From: UBA6059 sp965227155
GTDB taxonomy: Bacteria; Bacteroidota; Bacteroidia; Cytophagales; Cyclobacteriaceae
NCBI GenBank assembly: GCA_965227155.1
Contig: OZ245731.1
Span: 3,720,001 to 3,784,000, forward strand
Direction: 5' to 3'
DNA: 64,000 nt
The notes under the pieces: generated by a model
Database searches by the model: none
What the model saw: the letters and a program-made list of their open reading frames with translations, nothing else
What the model was told of the DNA's origin: nothing
Shown here: positions 54,233 through 62,788 of the stretch, piece by piece
Layout of the letters: the number at the start of each line of letters is the position of its first letter
Position numbering within the stretch: position 1 is the stretch's first letter
Translations under genes and position numbers: made by a program

Positions 54233-54541
54233 ATGAAAAAAGCATGGCAAAATTTTATCACACAGTTTAAGCCGCGCTATACCGTAAAAGTTACCAATTA
54301 CCACCTGATACCATTTAAGGCACCGGTAGTGGAGGAGCGAGCCGAGGAATTCGGTAAAGGAGAATATGTGGCAGCCAAAAAGTATTTTGATAAGGTAGTG
54401 CATACTACGCACAAGGCAAATGTAAAGCCCACAGAGATCAACCTCATCAAGGGTAAGAAAACCGTAATGCACCTGGCAAATCTTGGTCCAGTAGATCAGT
54501 TGAAGGACTTCAACCGAAAATGGGCAGCAGGAAAATCGTAA
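54233..54541 (+). CDS. Small hypothetical protein
   Basis: I do not recognise this 102-residue protein. It is basic and soluble, with a beta-rich start (RYTVKVTNYHLIPFKAP), a helical middle (VEERAEEFGKGEYVAAKKYFDKVV) and no signal peptide. It lies between dCMP deaminase (51 bp) and an ornithine cyclodeaminase-family gene (13 bp), co-directional with both. Codon usage looks like its neighbours, so it is probably real. Confidence 0.65.
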   Translation: MKKAWQNFITQFKPRYTVKVTNYHLIPFKAPVVEERAEEFGKGEYVAAKKYFDKVVHTTHKANVKPTEINLIKGKKTVMHLANLGPVDQLKDFNRKWAAGKS

Positions 54542-54554
54542 GGCATTTTTAAAA

Positions 54555-55490
54555 ATGGATATACCCTACATTTCAGGTCGGGAGGTATTGGAGCGCATTG
54601 AAATGCCGAAGCTGATTGCTGAAGTAGGGCGGGCATTGGCTTCACTGTCCAGAGGTGAAGTGATTGCACCACCAAGGCAGGTGACCCCTTACCTTCATGA
54701 TAATACGCATCTCAACATGTCGGTTTATTACCCTCGCATGGATGGTTGGGTTACGAAGCTGGTTACTGTGGTGCCCGGCAACCCGGCCCAGGGTCGTCCG
54801 CTGATTCACGCTACCATTGTGGTACAAAAAGGTGCTACGGGAGAGCCAATTGCTTTTGTGGATGGTTCTGTGATTACCGGTCTGCGTACGGCTGCAGCAA
54901 GTGCTGTAGCCACTGACCTGCTGGCACCGAAGCGTGTCAAGACTTTGGCGATATTCGGTACCGGCACACAGGCAGAAACCCATTTAAGGGCAATGTGTAG
55001 CGTACGGGATTTTACTACCGTCATGGTCTTTGGCAGTTCAACGGAAAAAGCAAAGGCCTTTTGTGATCGCCTGCAAGCGGCGTACCCACAACTTATATTA
55101 ATTCCTTCCCATGATTTCAGTAAGCTCAGGGAAGCTGAGGTGATTTGCACCTGCACTACCTCAAATGAGCCACTTTTTACCAGGGATCAAATAGCAGAAT
55201 CCGTGCATATCAATGCCGTAGGCGCATTTCAGCCTGATAGCAGGGAATTGTCCAGCGATATAATTGAAGCAGCAAGGGTGGTAGTCGATCATATTGAGGG
55301 CTGCCAACAGGAAGCCGGAGATTTGCTGATTCCGCTTGCAGAAGGAAGGTTTAGTTGGGATCGAGCTACAGAAATAGGCCACCTGGTCAATCAAGGGGCT
55401 AAGCATAACAGCCGCATTACGGTTTATAAAAGCGTAGGCCATGGTGTACTGGATGCCGCGGCCATTGCTACCTTATTGGAAGAAATTTAA
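54555..55490 (+). CDS. Ornithine cyclodeaminase/mu-crystallin family protein
   Basis: A 311-residue cytosolic protein. It has GEVIAPPRQVTPYL, GWVTKLVTVVPGNPAQGRP, ITGLRTAAASAVATDLLA and a Rossmann nucleotide loop LAIFGTGTQAETHLRAM, the usual order for this family, followed by ICTCTTSNEPLF and INAVGAFQPDSREL. Members use NAD(P) to reduce imines or deaminate amino acids (ornithine, alanine, delta-pyrroline carboxylates). The substrate cannot be chosen from sequence. Its stop overlaps by 4 bp the convergent receiver-domain gene. Confidence 0.88.
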   Translation: MDIPYISGREVLERIEMPKLIAEVGRALASLSRGEVIAPPRQVTPYLHDNTHLNMSVYYPRMDGWVTKLVTVVPGNPAQGRPLIHATIVVQKGATGEPIAFVDGSVITGLRTAAASAVATDLLAPKRVKTLAIFGTGTQAETHLRAMCSVRDFTTVMVFGSSTEKAKAFCDRLQAAYPQLILIPSHDFSKLREAEVICTCTTSNEPLFTRDQIAESVHINAVGAFQPDSRELSSDIIEAARVVVDHIEGCQQEAGDLLIPLAEGRFSWDRATEIGHLVNQGAKHNSRITVYKSVGHGVLDAAAIATLLEEI

Positions 55491-55870
55491 GCTTTTACCG
55501 CTTCGTTGATGTAAGCCATCACCTCATCACGATCCCACGGTTTATGGATATTTTGAAGTATGCCTAGTTTTGCCATACTGGATCTAATGACGGCATCTTT
55601 AGAATACTCTGAAATGATCATTTTAGGAAGATCGGGATGTGACTGGTTAACCTCTTCAATAAGCTCAAGGCCTGTTTTTTGGGGCATAAAATGATCAGTA
55701 ATCAATAAATCTATTGATTCATCTGACAGAATTTTTATGGCTTCCTCCGCACTTTCTGCAGTAATGATATTGAAATGTCGTTTGAAGGTGATTTTGAATA
55801 CATTGATGTTCGGAACCATGTCATCAACATATAGAATGGTGGCTTTATTTGGTTTACTCATAGCTGGCAA
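55487..55870 (-). CDS. Stand-alone response-regulator receiver domain
   Basis: A 127-residue protein consisting of one CheY-like receiver. The acidic pair Asp16-Asp17 (LYVDD), phospho-acceptor Asp59 (ITDHFMP), Ser87 and Lys110 (HKPW) are all in place, so it should be phosphorylated. There is no output domain. No histidine kinase is encoded nearby. It could serve as a phosphate relay or act by protein binding. The ATG at 55861 (MSKPNK) is an alternative start. It is convergent with and overlaps the ornithine cyclodeaminase-like gene by 4 bp. Confidence 0.9.
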   Translation of the reverse strand: MPAMSKPNKATILYVDDMVPNINVFKITFKRHFNIITAESAEEAIKILSDESIDLLITDHFMPQKTGLELIEEVNQSHPDLPKMIISEYSKDAVIRSSMAKLGILQNIHKPWDRDEVMAYINEAVKA

Positions 55871-56078
55871 ATTTAGCTTTCGAAGTTACTGGTTTTCAAG
55901 ATTTTTAATGTTGCAATTCAATGAAAAAATATCAGTGCCTTATTTTCCTTGCCTTGTTTCGTGTTTATCGCCTGGTTTTGTGTACTCACTAGACAATATT
56001 TCCTCAAGACTCGTATTATGAAATCAATCTTTAATAGTATAAATAGAGGGATAGATTGTAAAGAAACAAGCCCTGCAA

Positions 56079-56100
56079 TGTTTCGTGTCCTCACGAAACA
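56079..56100. repeat. Hairpin repeat with GTGTCCTCAC core, copy 2
   Basis: Arms TGTTTCGTG (56079-56087) and CACGAAACA (56092-56100) pair perfectly around the loop TCCT, preceded by AA and followed by TA as in an ATG..CATA frame also seen around copy 1 at 21309-21330. It lies 16 bp past the end of the BatA-type gene, where a terminator of the leftward operon would be expected, though without a T-tract. Confidence 0.6.
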
Positions 56101-56115
56101 TAATAGGTCACAAGT

Positions 56116-57165
56116 TTAATCCTGCAACACATTGCTCATAAAAGTAGCCTTGCTAGCTAGCCAAAGCAGGAAAAACACAATGCCCCACAACAGGTATTGC
56201 TGGTAGAAGTCTGTAGTATCTTTATACCGGGTTTCTTTGATTTCAGCTTTTTCCAGCTGGTCTATTTCATCAAAAACCATCTGCAATGCTGCATTGTCAC
56301 TTACCCGGTAGAATTTCCCTTCGCCAATATCTGCTATAGTGCGTAGCGTGGTTTCATCAATGGTATTTTCCACATACCTGGTTCTGCCAAAAAAGTCCTT
56401 GCCAAAAGGCACCTTACCTTCTTTGCCCACGGCAATGGTATAAATCCGAATGCTATAGGCTTGTGCCAATCGGGCTGCCGTTTCAGGATCGAGATTTCCA
56501 GCGGTGTTATCACCATCACTGAGCAGTATGATGACCTTAGACTTAGAGTCAGATTCCATCATGCGATTGGTTCCCACTGCCAAAGCACTACCAATGGCCG
56601 TACCCCGGCTTTCGATCAAATCGAAATTGATATCGCTCACATAGTTAGTCAGCAACTCGTAATCTGTCGTCAGTGGCGACATGGAATAGGCCTCTCCGGA
56701 GAACACCACCAGGCCAATACGGTCCTGGAAGCGGCCCAATATGAAGTCATTCGCTACATTTTTGGCTGCTTCGAGTCTATTGGGTTGGAAATCCTGGATT
56801 TGCATAGACTCGCTGATATCGATCAGCAACATAATATCGATACCCTCGGTCCATCGCTCCACCATTTCATTGGTTTTTTGCGGACGCGCCATGGCGACCA
56901 ACAGCAAAATAAGCGATGCGATCAGCAATACCGGAGGTAAAAACCTAAACCAGCTGGTGAAGTCAGTTTGCTGGGCTTGCTCAGGCAGGGCTACTTCCAG
57001 CTTTTGGTTGAGTTTTATACCGAATAGCGCCCTTAGAATAAAGAAAAGAGGAATCAGCGGAATAAGGTATAGGAAAAGCTCGTTTTCCCACTGGAAATTG
57101 GCCCAGATCTCAGGTGTAAACCAACGAAAAGAATACCAGCTTAAATCTGCCAATGGTTTATCCAT
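56116..57165 (-). CDS. batA: BatA-like von Willebrand factor A membrane protein
   Basis: A 349-residue protein with two N-terminal hydrophobic helices (LFLYLIPLIPLFFILRALFG, FLPPVLLIASLILLLVAMARP), a VWA domain with the MIDAS motif D-I-S-E-S (IMLLIDISESMQ), SRGTAIGSAL and VIILLSDGDN, and a C-terminal membrane helix (YLLWGIVFFLLWLA). This is the arrangement of BatA in Bacteroidetes Bat (aerotolerance) operons, thought to help a MoxR chaperone at the inner membrane. It overlaps the preceding gene by 8 bp. BatB/C/D do not follow. Confidence 0.88.
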   Translation of the reverse strand: MDKPLADLSWYSFRWFTPEIWANFQWENELFLYLIPLIPLFFILRALFGIKLNQKLEVALPEQAQQTDFTSWFRFLPPVLLIASLILLLVAMARPQKTNEMVERWTEGIDIMLLIDISESMQIQDFQPNRLEAAKNVANDFILGRFQDRIGLVVFSGEAYSMSPLTTDYELLTNYVSDINFDLIESRGTAIGSALAVGTNRMMESDSKSKVIILLSDGDNTAGNLDPETAARLAQAYSIRIYTIAVGKEGKVPFGKDFFGRTRYVENTIDETTLRTIADIGEGKFYRVSDNAALQMVFDEIDQLEKAEIKETRYKDTTDFYQQYLLWGIVFFLLWLASKATFMSNVLQD

Positions 57166-58045
57166 TTTTCACCTCCCTTACTTTCTCCTGGTAGCGCTCC
57201 AGCGTATAGTCTTCTAGTTGCTCAAAATTTCTATGAATATCTTTTATATCCTTGCTACCATAAATGTTACGGTCGATATCCTTTAAAGTACCTAGTATAT
57301 CCTGGCTGATACCGGTATTGACCAACTCTCTGGTAGTGAGTTTGGTATAGGGTTTCTCCTCCAGCCGTTCCATGTAGGCTTTCCAAATGCCAACGCATTG
57401 CTCCGAAAGCTTAGGGTCTACTTTGGTGCGAACCTGATTGATGGAAGATTCAAACTGCTGCGAGAATTTCTCATATTCCTTGCGGAGCTTTCTGAGCTTG
57501 AGGTTTTTCCTGATGGTTTTGCCAAATACGAAATAGACCACCACCAGAATGACAATAAAAACAATTATGCCAATGGTGATATAAGGATAGTTGATCGCAA
57601 AGGGCACTTCAAAATATTCGGTATTGGCTTTCAACTCAAGAGAGTCGCTAACCACTGGGATAAGTTCTTGCAGAAATACAGAATCGGCTGTGGCCCGAAT
57701 GGCTATGCTATCCTTTGAAGTAGCCACGAATATGGGCAGTCCCAATTGCTGTACTTTGTCAATCTCAAAGCTGGTCAACGTATAAATGGCACTATCAATA
57801 GCAATCTCACCTTCGATGCGGGTAGGGAAATACTGCTTTGCCAGAAACTCAAAAGGCTGGTAATTGAAACTGGAATCCGGGAACAGCACCTGCTGACTGG
57901 TAGGATAGCGCACTGAAAGCGCATAATCTATGGGTTCGCCGATTTTGAGGCTGTCTGCCATAAACTGGCCCACAGGCTTAATCTCCTGCGCCTGCAGCTG
58001 TATGGTTAATACAATTCCGATAAGTGATGCAACTAGCTTAACCAA
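57158..58045 (-). CDS. Membrane protein of the DUF58/BatA operon, function unknown
   Basis: A 295-residue protein with signal peptide (LVASLIGIVLTIQLQAQ), a periplasmic beta-rich region to about residue 170, one transmembrane helix (YPYITIGIIVFIVILVVVYF) and a charged, helical cytosolic tail (LRKLRKEYEKFSQQF, LEDYTLERYQEKVREV). Proteins with this layout (similar to DUF4381 or BatD tails) lie between DUF58 and BatA genes in many Bacteroidetes. It overlaps both neighbours by 8 bp, so translational coupling is likely. Role: probably scaffold of the MoxR/VWA system; inferred from context. Confidence 0.78.
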   Translation of the reverse strand: MVKLVASLIGIVLTIQLQAQEIKPVGQFMADSLKIGEPIDYALSVRYPTSQQVLFPDSSFNYQPFEFLAKQYFPTRIEGEIAIDSAIYTLTSFEIDKVQQLGLPIFVATSKDSIAIRATADSVFLQELIPVVSDSLELKANTEYFEVPFAINYPYITIGIIVFIVILVVVYFVFGKTIRKNLKLRKLRKEYEKFSQQFESSINQVRTKVDPKLSEQCVGIWKAYMERLEEKPYTKLTTRELVNTGISQDILGTLKDIDRNIYGSKDIKDIHRNFEQLEDYTLERYQEKVREVKNG

Positions 58046-58916
58046 TTTTTCTTGTCTTATTTCTGATTTGAAATAAACGAATCAATTTGGGTACATAATC
58101 CTCGTCGGTTTTTACGAGCATATAGTTGACCTGGTTTTTTTTGCAAAGCTCCTCCAATTCATCTCTGTCTTTCTGAAAGGTTTTTTTGATCTTCGACCGA
58201 AAGGTAGGCGAACTTGTGTTGACCCACTGTGTCTTTTTGGTTTCCTGATCAAATAGGGGAATGATGCCGAGCTTCGGCATATTTGTTTCCCGCTGGTCGA
58301 CAATATGGATGACTACCAAATCGTGTGTTCTTGCCAGCGCCTTCAAATGATGCTCGTAACCATCATCAATAAAGTCGGAAATCAGGATGATGATACTCTT
58401 TTTCTTGATGGTATCAAGGGCAAAATGAATAGCTTTACTCAGATTGGTCTTACTGCTCTGTGGGTTGAGCTTAAATATGGAGCTGGTGATATTATAGCTA
58501 TGCTTCAGCCCTTTTCCGGGCTTTACATATTTTTCCTTTTGATCAGAGTAGCAGATCAAACCCACCTGTGAGCTCTCTTTGATCGCGGAAATAGCCAGCA
58601 GCGCACAAATCTCCTTGCCAATATCAATCTTTTGCCGCCCAGGTACTCCAATCTCCTGCGATCCGCTTACATCAAGTATAAAAAATACGGTTTGCTCTTT
58701 TTCCTCCTTGAAGGTTTTCACGAATGTGCCATGCCCTTTGGCAGATACATTCCAGTCGATGGTACGCACATCATCTCCATACTGATATTGCCGTACATCA
58801 TCAAACTCCAAACCGGAGCCTTTGAAAATGGAATGAAAATCCCCCTGCATTTGCGTATTGATCGCTTTGCGGATGCGAATCTCGTACTTGCGCAGCTTTT
58901 TGAGGATTTCCTTCAT
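58038..58916 (-). CDS. DUF58-domain protein
   Basis: A 292-residue cytosolic protein. The DUF58 hallmark GSGLEFDDVRQYQYGDDVR-TIDWN is near residues 28-55, followed by a VWA-like fold (QTVFFILDVSGSQEIG, IIILISDFIDDGYEHHL). In Bacteroidetes it belongs to the MoxR-DUF58-Bat operon. The ATG at 58916 gives the expected MKEILKKLRKYEIRIRKA start; the frame extends to 59012 but that extension would overlap the divergent lipoprotein gene. No moxR lies upstream, where the divergent DUF4296 gene starts. Confidence 0.88.
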   Translation of the reverse strand: MKEILKKLRKYEIRIRKAINTQMQGDFHSIFKGSGLEFDDVRQYQYGDDVRTIDWNVSAKGHGTFVKTFKEEKEQTVFFILDVSGSQEIGVPGRQKIDIGKEICALLAISAIKESSQVGLICYSDQKEKYVKPGKGLKHSYNITSSIFKLNPQSSKTNLSKAIHFALDTIKKKSIIILISDFIDDGYEHHLKALARTHDLVVIHIVDQRETNMPKLGIIPLFDQETKKTQWVNTSSPTFRSKIKKTFQKDRDELEELCKKNQVNYMLVKTDEDYVPKLIRLFQIRNKTRKIG

Positions 58917-58966
58917 TACCTGTAATTTTACAGTCAAAATTAGACGATAGAATTTAAATAGCCCGC

Positions 58967-59314
58967 GTGAGATTTTCTTTTTTGGCCTTTTGCCTGGTTT
59001 TGATACTGGCATCCTGCAGCAATAAAAAACCGGTTCCTGATAATATCCTGAATAGGGCCACCATGACCAGCATTTTAATTGATATACACCTTATTGAGGC
59101 GAAGATCAAAGCGCTTAATGTGGAGCCCGATTCTGCCAAAACTTTGTATCGGGCATTTGAAAAACAAATTCTTGAAGAACATCAAGTGTCAGAATCGTTA
59201 TATCAGGAAAGTTATAATTGGCATTTCAACAACATTAGCTCAATGAATAGTATTTATGATGCGGTGGTGGATAGCCTAAATGTGAGACTTCAAACCCAGA
59301 GTTTGCGCAAATGA
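58967..59314 (+). CDS. DUF4296-type lipoprotein
   Basis: A 115-residue lipoprotein (lipobox LILASC, Cys17) with helical body TMTSILIDIHLIEAKIKAL and YQESYNWHFNNISSMNSIYD, the DUF4296 pattern common in Bacteroidetes. Function is unknown. The start is GTG 58967, placing the signal peptide correctly. Its stop overlaps the mutS2 ATG by 4 bp (ATGA), so the two are coupled. Confidence 0.8.
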   Translation: MRFSFLAFCLVLILASCSNKKPVPDNILNRATMTSILIDIHLIEAKIKALNVEPDSAKTLYRAFEKQILEEHQVSESLYQESYNWHFNNISSMNSIYDAVVDSLNVRLQTQSLRK

Positions 59315-61701
59315 TATTTTATCCTGATCAATTAGAAGAGAAAATTGGATTTGACAGAATTCGAGTCTTGCTCATGGACCGATGTGCGGGAACCCTGGGT
59401 CAGGGCTATGTGGAGAAATTGCAGCCGCTGCACGATCTCAATAAAATAGAAAAGCTGGGCCATCAAACAGCCGAGTTTAAGTATATTCTGGACAGTAATG
59501 AGTCCTTTCCTGGCAACAACTACCTGGATGTTAGCGAACAGCTCAAAAAAGCCCGGATAGAAGGCAATTTTCTGGATGCAGAGGAATTTGCCCAAATGAA
59601 GGCTTCCATGACGACCATTTTCAAATGTGTCAAATTTCTGAAGGATAGACAGGCCGATTATCCATTGCTACATGAAGCAAGCCAATCGGTGCAGCTGGAT
59701 AAATCCCTGCTCAATGCCATTGATGCGATCATTGACGATCGTGGTGAAATTAGGGACAATGCCAGTCCCGAGCTGAAGGCCATCAGGCAGGAGATTGTGT
59801 ACAACCAAACCCGGGCACGGCGCACTCTGGAGTCCATATTGCGACGAGCAAGTAAGGAAGGCCTGGTTGGAGAGGATGTGAACCTTACCATTCGCAGTGG
59901 CAGACTCGTGATCCCGGTACTTGCGGAGCATAAGCGACAGATCAAAGGGTTTATTCACGGCGAATCAGCAACAGGGCAAACAGTATACCTCGAACCTACA
60001 GAGGTGCTGGATATCAATAATGAAGTACGAGACCTGGAATACCAGGAGCGAAGGGAGATCATCAGGCTGCTGACCAACCTTACCGATAGGGTTCGCGAGC
60101 AAACGCCTTACCTGGAAAAGGCCTACCGCTTTTTGGGTATGGTGGATTTTATCCGGGCCAAGGCCAAACTGGCACAGGAGCTGGAAGCGATCTGGCCGGC
60201 AGGCAAAAAGACACCCCACATCCAATGGGTAAATGCGCGGCATCCGCTGCTCTTCCACAGCTACCAGAAATCTGGCAAGAAAGTCGTACCCCTTACCATT
60301 AAGCTGGATGAATCAGAAAGACTGCTGCTGATTTCAGGGCCTAATGCCGGGGGTAAATCGGTATGCCTCAAGACCGTGGCTTTGGTGCAGTACATGTACC
60401 AGTGCGGCATGATGGTGCCTGTAGGAGAGGGCTCAACATTCGGGCTTTTTCAGAATTTCTTTATCGATATTGGAGACCAGCAATCCCTGGAAAATGACTT
60501 GAGTACTTACAGCTCTCATTTGACCAATATGCGCTATTTCCTGGAAAACATTAATGGTAAATCGCTGTTGCTGATCGATGAGTTTGGTACGGGTACCGAG
60601 CCTCAATTTGGCGGAGCGATAGCTGAATCCATCCTGCAAACTTTTGTGCAAAAGCATAGCTATGGTGTGATCACCACGCACTATGCCAACCTCAAAAAAT
60701 TGGCTGAAAAAGCCACCGGCCTGGTCAATGGTGCTATGAAATTTGATCCGTACAAGCTTGAGCCCCTGTATGAGTTGGAGATGGGCAAACCGGGTAGCTC
60801 CTTTGCCCTGGAAATCGCCGGAAAGATTGGACTACCTCAAGAATTGCTCAACCGAGCCAAAAAGCTGGTAGGCCATAGCCATGTGAAGTTTGATCAATTG
60901 GTATCTGAATTAGAAACCGACAAAGCCAACCTCACTAAGAAATTGAAAGAGGTGGAAGATAAAACAGCTAGTCTGGAGCAATCGGTCAAAGATTACAATG
61001 ACTTAAAGGAATACCTCGATACGGAGAAAAAGAAGATCCTGAAAGCAGCAAAAGAAGAAGCGGCACGCCTGGTGGCGCAGGCGAATAAAAGCATCGAATC
61101 GACGATACGACAGATCAAGGAAAACCAGGCAGAAAAAGAGGCTACCCGCAAAGCACGGGAAGAACTAAAGCAGTTTGAGGCTTCTGTAAAGGAGCCTGAG
61201 AAACCGGCCAAAAAAGCAAAACCCACAATCACGCTCGCTGACGGGCCCATACAGGTGGGTGACCGGGTACGCATCAAAGACCAGGAGGCTATTGGTGAAG
61301 TTACCGGTATCAAAGGCAAAAAAGTGGAGATGGTGATTGGCACGCTAAAATCTACCATTGCCCTGGATAAGCTCGAGAAAATCAATGGTGGTGAAAGCAG
61401 GCCATCCAAAGCCTCCAGAAAGAGCTCAGGTTATAATATGAGCAGTAAAGCTGCGGAGTTTAGCACAAATCTCGATATCCGCGGAAAAAGAGCCGAGGAG
61501 GCCATCACTGAGGTGGATTATTTCCTTGATCAGGCCATTTTGCTAGGGCATAAGGAGCTCCGTATTGTCCATGGCAAGGGCTATGGAATATTGCGAGATC
61601 TGATCCGCCAGCAGATGCGTGACCATACTAAGGTTGAACGGATGCAGGATGAGCATATCGAGCGCGGTGGAAGTGGCGTAACCCTCGTTACCCTGAAATA
61701 G
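59311..61701 (+). CDS. mutS2: MutS2 family protein (Smr-domain endonuclease)
   Basis: A 796-residue protein of the normal MutS2 length. Core and clamp region (about 1-300, SGRLVIPVLAEHKRQIKG, GESATGQTVYLEPTEV), ABC-type ATPase with Walker A GPNAGGKSVCLKTV, ESLLLIDEFGTGTEP-like Walker B (LLLIDEFGTGTEPQFGGA) and TTHYANLK, a long coiled coil (about 525-630), a KOW-like segment (VGDRVRIKDQEAIGEVTG) and the C-terminal Smr nuclease domain (LDIRGKRAEEA, IVHGKGYGILRDLI). MutS2 acts on branched DNA and, in some bacteria, on collided ribosomes. Confidence 0.96.
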   Translation: MIFYPDQLEEKIGFDRIRVLLMDRCAGTLGQGYVEKLQPLHDLNKIEKLGHQTAEFKYILDSNESFPGNNYLDVSEQLKKARIEGNFLDAEEFAQMKASMTTIFKCVKFLKDRQADYPLLHEASQSVQLDKSLLNAIDAIIDDRGEIRDNASPELKAIRQEIVYNQTRARRTLESILRRASKEGLVGEDVNLTIRSGRLVIPVLAEHKRQIKGFIHGESATGQTVYLEPTEVLDINNEVRDLEYQERREIIRLLTNLTDRVREQTPYLEKAYRFLGMVDFIRAKAKLAQELEAIWPAGKKTPHIQWVNARHPLLFHSYQKSGKKVVPLTIKLDESERLLLISGPNAGGKSVCLKTVALVQYMYQCGMMVPVGEGSTFGLFQNFFIDIGDQQSLENDLSTYSSHLTNMRYFLENINGKSLLLIDEFGTGTEPQFGGAIAESILQTFVQKHSYGVITTHYANLKKLAEKATGLVNGAMKFDPYKLEPLYELEMGKPGSSFALEIAGKIGLPQELLNRAKKLVGHSHVKFDQLVSELETDKANLTKKLKEVEDKTASLEQSVKDYNDLKEYLDTEKKKILKAAKEEAARLVAQANKSIESTIRQIKENQAEKEATRKAREELKQFEASVKEPEKPAKKAKPTITLADGPIQVGDRVRIKDQEAIGEVTGIKGKKVEMVIGTLKSTIALDKLEKINGGESRPSKASRKSSGYNMSSKAAEFSTNLDIRGKRAEEAITEVDYFLDQAILLGHKELRIVHGKGYGILRDLIRQQMRDHTKVERMQDEHIERGGSGVTLVTLK

Positions 61702-61709
61702 TGGAAGCG

Positions 61710-61949
61710 ATGAAAACCTATACCCGCTCACAGCTCGCATTGCGCAATGGCCAGGATCGTCCTGAGATATGGGTAGCTTACGAGCAAAAGATCTATGATG
61801 TGAGTGCTTCGCGGCTATGGCGCGATGGGAAACATTATGAGCATTGGGCAGGGCAGGATCTTACGCATGAATTGGCCGATGCACCACATACAGCCCAGGT
61901 GTTTGAGCGCATGCAACAGGTGGGAATTTTAGAAAAACCAGATGTATGA
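61710..61949 (+). CDS. Cytochrome b5-like heme/steroid-binding domain protein
   Basis: A 79-residue single-domain protein: TYTRSQLALRNGQDRPEIWVAY, EQKIYDVSASRLWRDGKHY, EHWAGQDLTHELADAPHT. This is the pattern of small bacterial cytochrome b5-like domains; the His in GKHYEHW and the His after DAP are candidate heme ligands. The ATG at 61710 is preferred over the GTG at 61701. It is overlapped by 4 bp by the kinase gene, so it belongs to the mutS2-kinase-murQ run. Redox role unknown. Confidence 0.8.
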   Translation: MKTYTRSQLALRNGQDRPEIWVAYEQKIYDVSASRLWRDGKHYEHWAGQDLTHELADAPHTAQVFERMQQVGILEKPDV

Positions 61950-62788
61950 AGCTGATCATTGATAGCGGTGGCACTAAACTTTCCTGGCGCTTCATTGGCC
62001 AAAAGGTAGAGCAGGGGCAGGCTGATGGTTATTCTGCGCTGCATCATGAGCCGGAAAAACTGAAATCGATACTCACGGAGGCAGTAAGTCCTTTATTGCC
62101 CCAGCGACCGGAGGAAGTTTATTATTACGGAACGGGCATATTAGGCTCGGTGCAACAAGATGCTGTAGCCACAACCATACAATCGGTATGGCCTCAGGCG
62201 AAAGTTGAAGTAAATGACGACTTGCTAGGGGCTGCTCATGCGTTGTGTGGGCACCAGGCCGGTATTGCCTGCATTCTTGGTACGGGAAGCAACAGCTGCT
62301 ATTATGATGGTGCACAAATCACGCACAAGGTGCCGCCGCTGGGCTACATCCTTGGTGATGAAGGCAGTGGCACAGCTTTGGGGAAGGCATTGCTCAAAGC
62401 CTATGGCCGCGGACAGCTGGGTGATACCCTGACGGCCAGGTTTGAGAAGAGATTTGGCGATAATCTGGTTGACCACCTTACCAGGCTGTACAAACAGCCC
62501 GGTGCACAGCAATACCTGGGAAGCTTTTCAAAATTCATTTTCCAAAACCTGAAAGAGCCTGCTATCTACCGAATGGCTTACCAGGAGCTGGCTCGATTTT
62601 TTGATGAAGTGCTGGTGCATTATGCCCAGCGAAATACAGTAAAAGTACATTTCGTAGGCGGCGTTGCCTTTTATTTTAGCAATATTGTACGGCAGTTGGG
62701 CAATGATCGCGGGATTGCCATCGGCAACATTATGGAAGATCCTATCGCCGGTCTTACCCTTTACCACAAAACCGACCTAAACATATGA
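61946..62788 (+). CDS. BadF/BadG/BcrA/BcrD-type sugar kinase (amino-sugar kinase)
   Basis: A 280-residue ASKHA-fold kinase: LIIDSGGTKLSWRF (phosphate 1), YYYGTGILGSVQQD, CILGTGSNSCYYDG (phosphate 2), GYILGDEGSGTALGKALL and VHFVGGVAFYF (adenosine). This is the N-acetylglucosamine-kinase/MurK-like branch. It overlaps murQ by 4 bp, so the most likely substrate is N-acetylmuramic acid (and perhaps GlcNAc), supplying the 6-phosphate for the etherase. Cytosolic. Confidence 0.86.
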   Translation: MKLIIDSGGTKLSWRFIGQKVEQGQADGYSALHHEPEKLKSILTEAVSPLLPQRPEEVYYYGTGILGSVQQDAVATTIQSVWPQAKVEVNDDLLGAAHALCGHQAGIACILGTGSNSCYYDGAQITHKVPPLGYILGDEGSGTALGKALLKAYGRGQLGDTLTARFEKRFGDNLVDHLTRLYKQPGAQQYLGSFSKFIFQNLKEPAIYRMAYQELARFFDEVLVHYAQRNTVKVHFVGGVAFYFSNIVRQLGNDRGIAIGNIMEDPIAGLTLYHKTDLNI

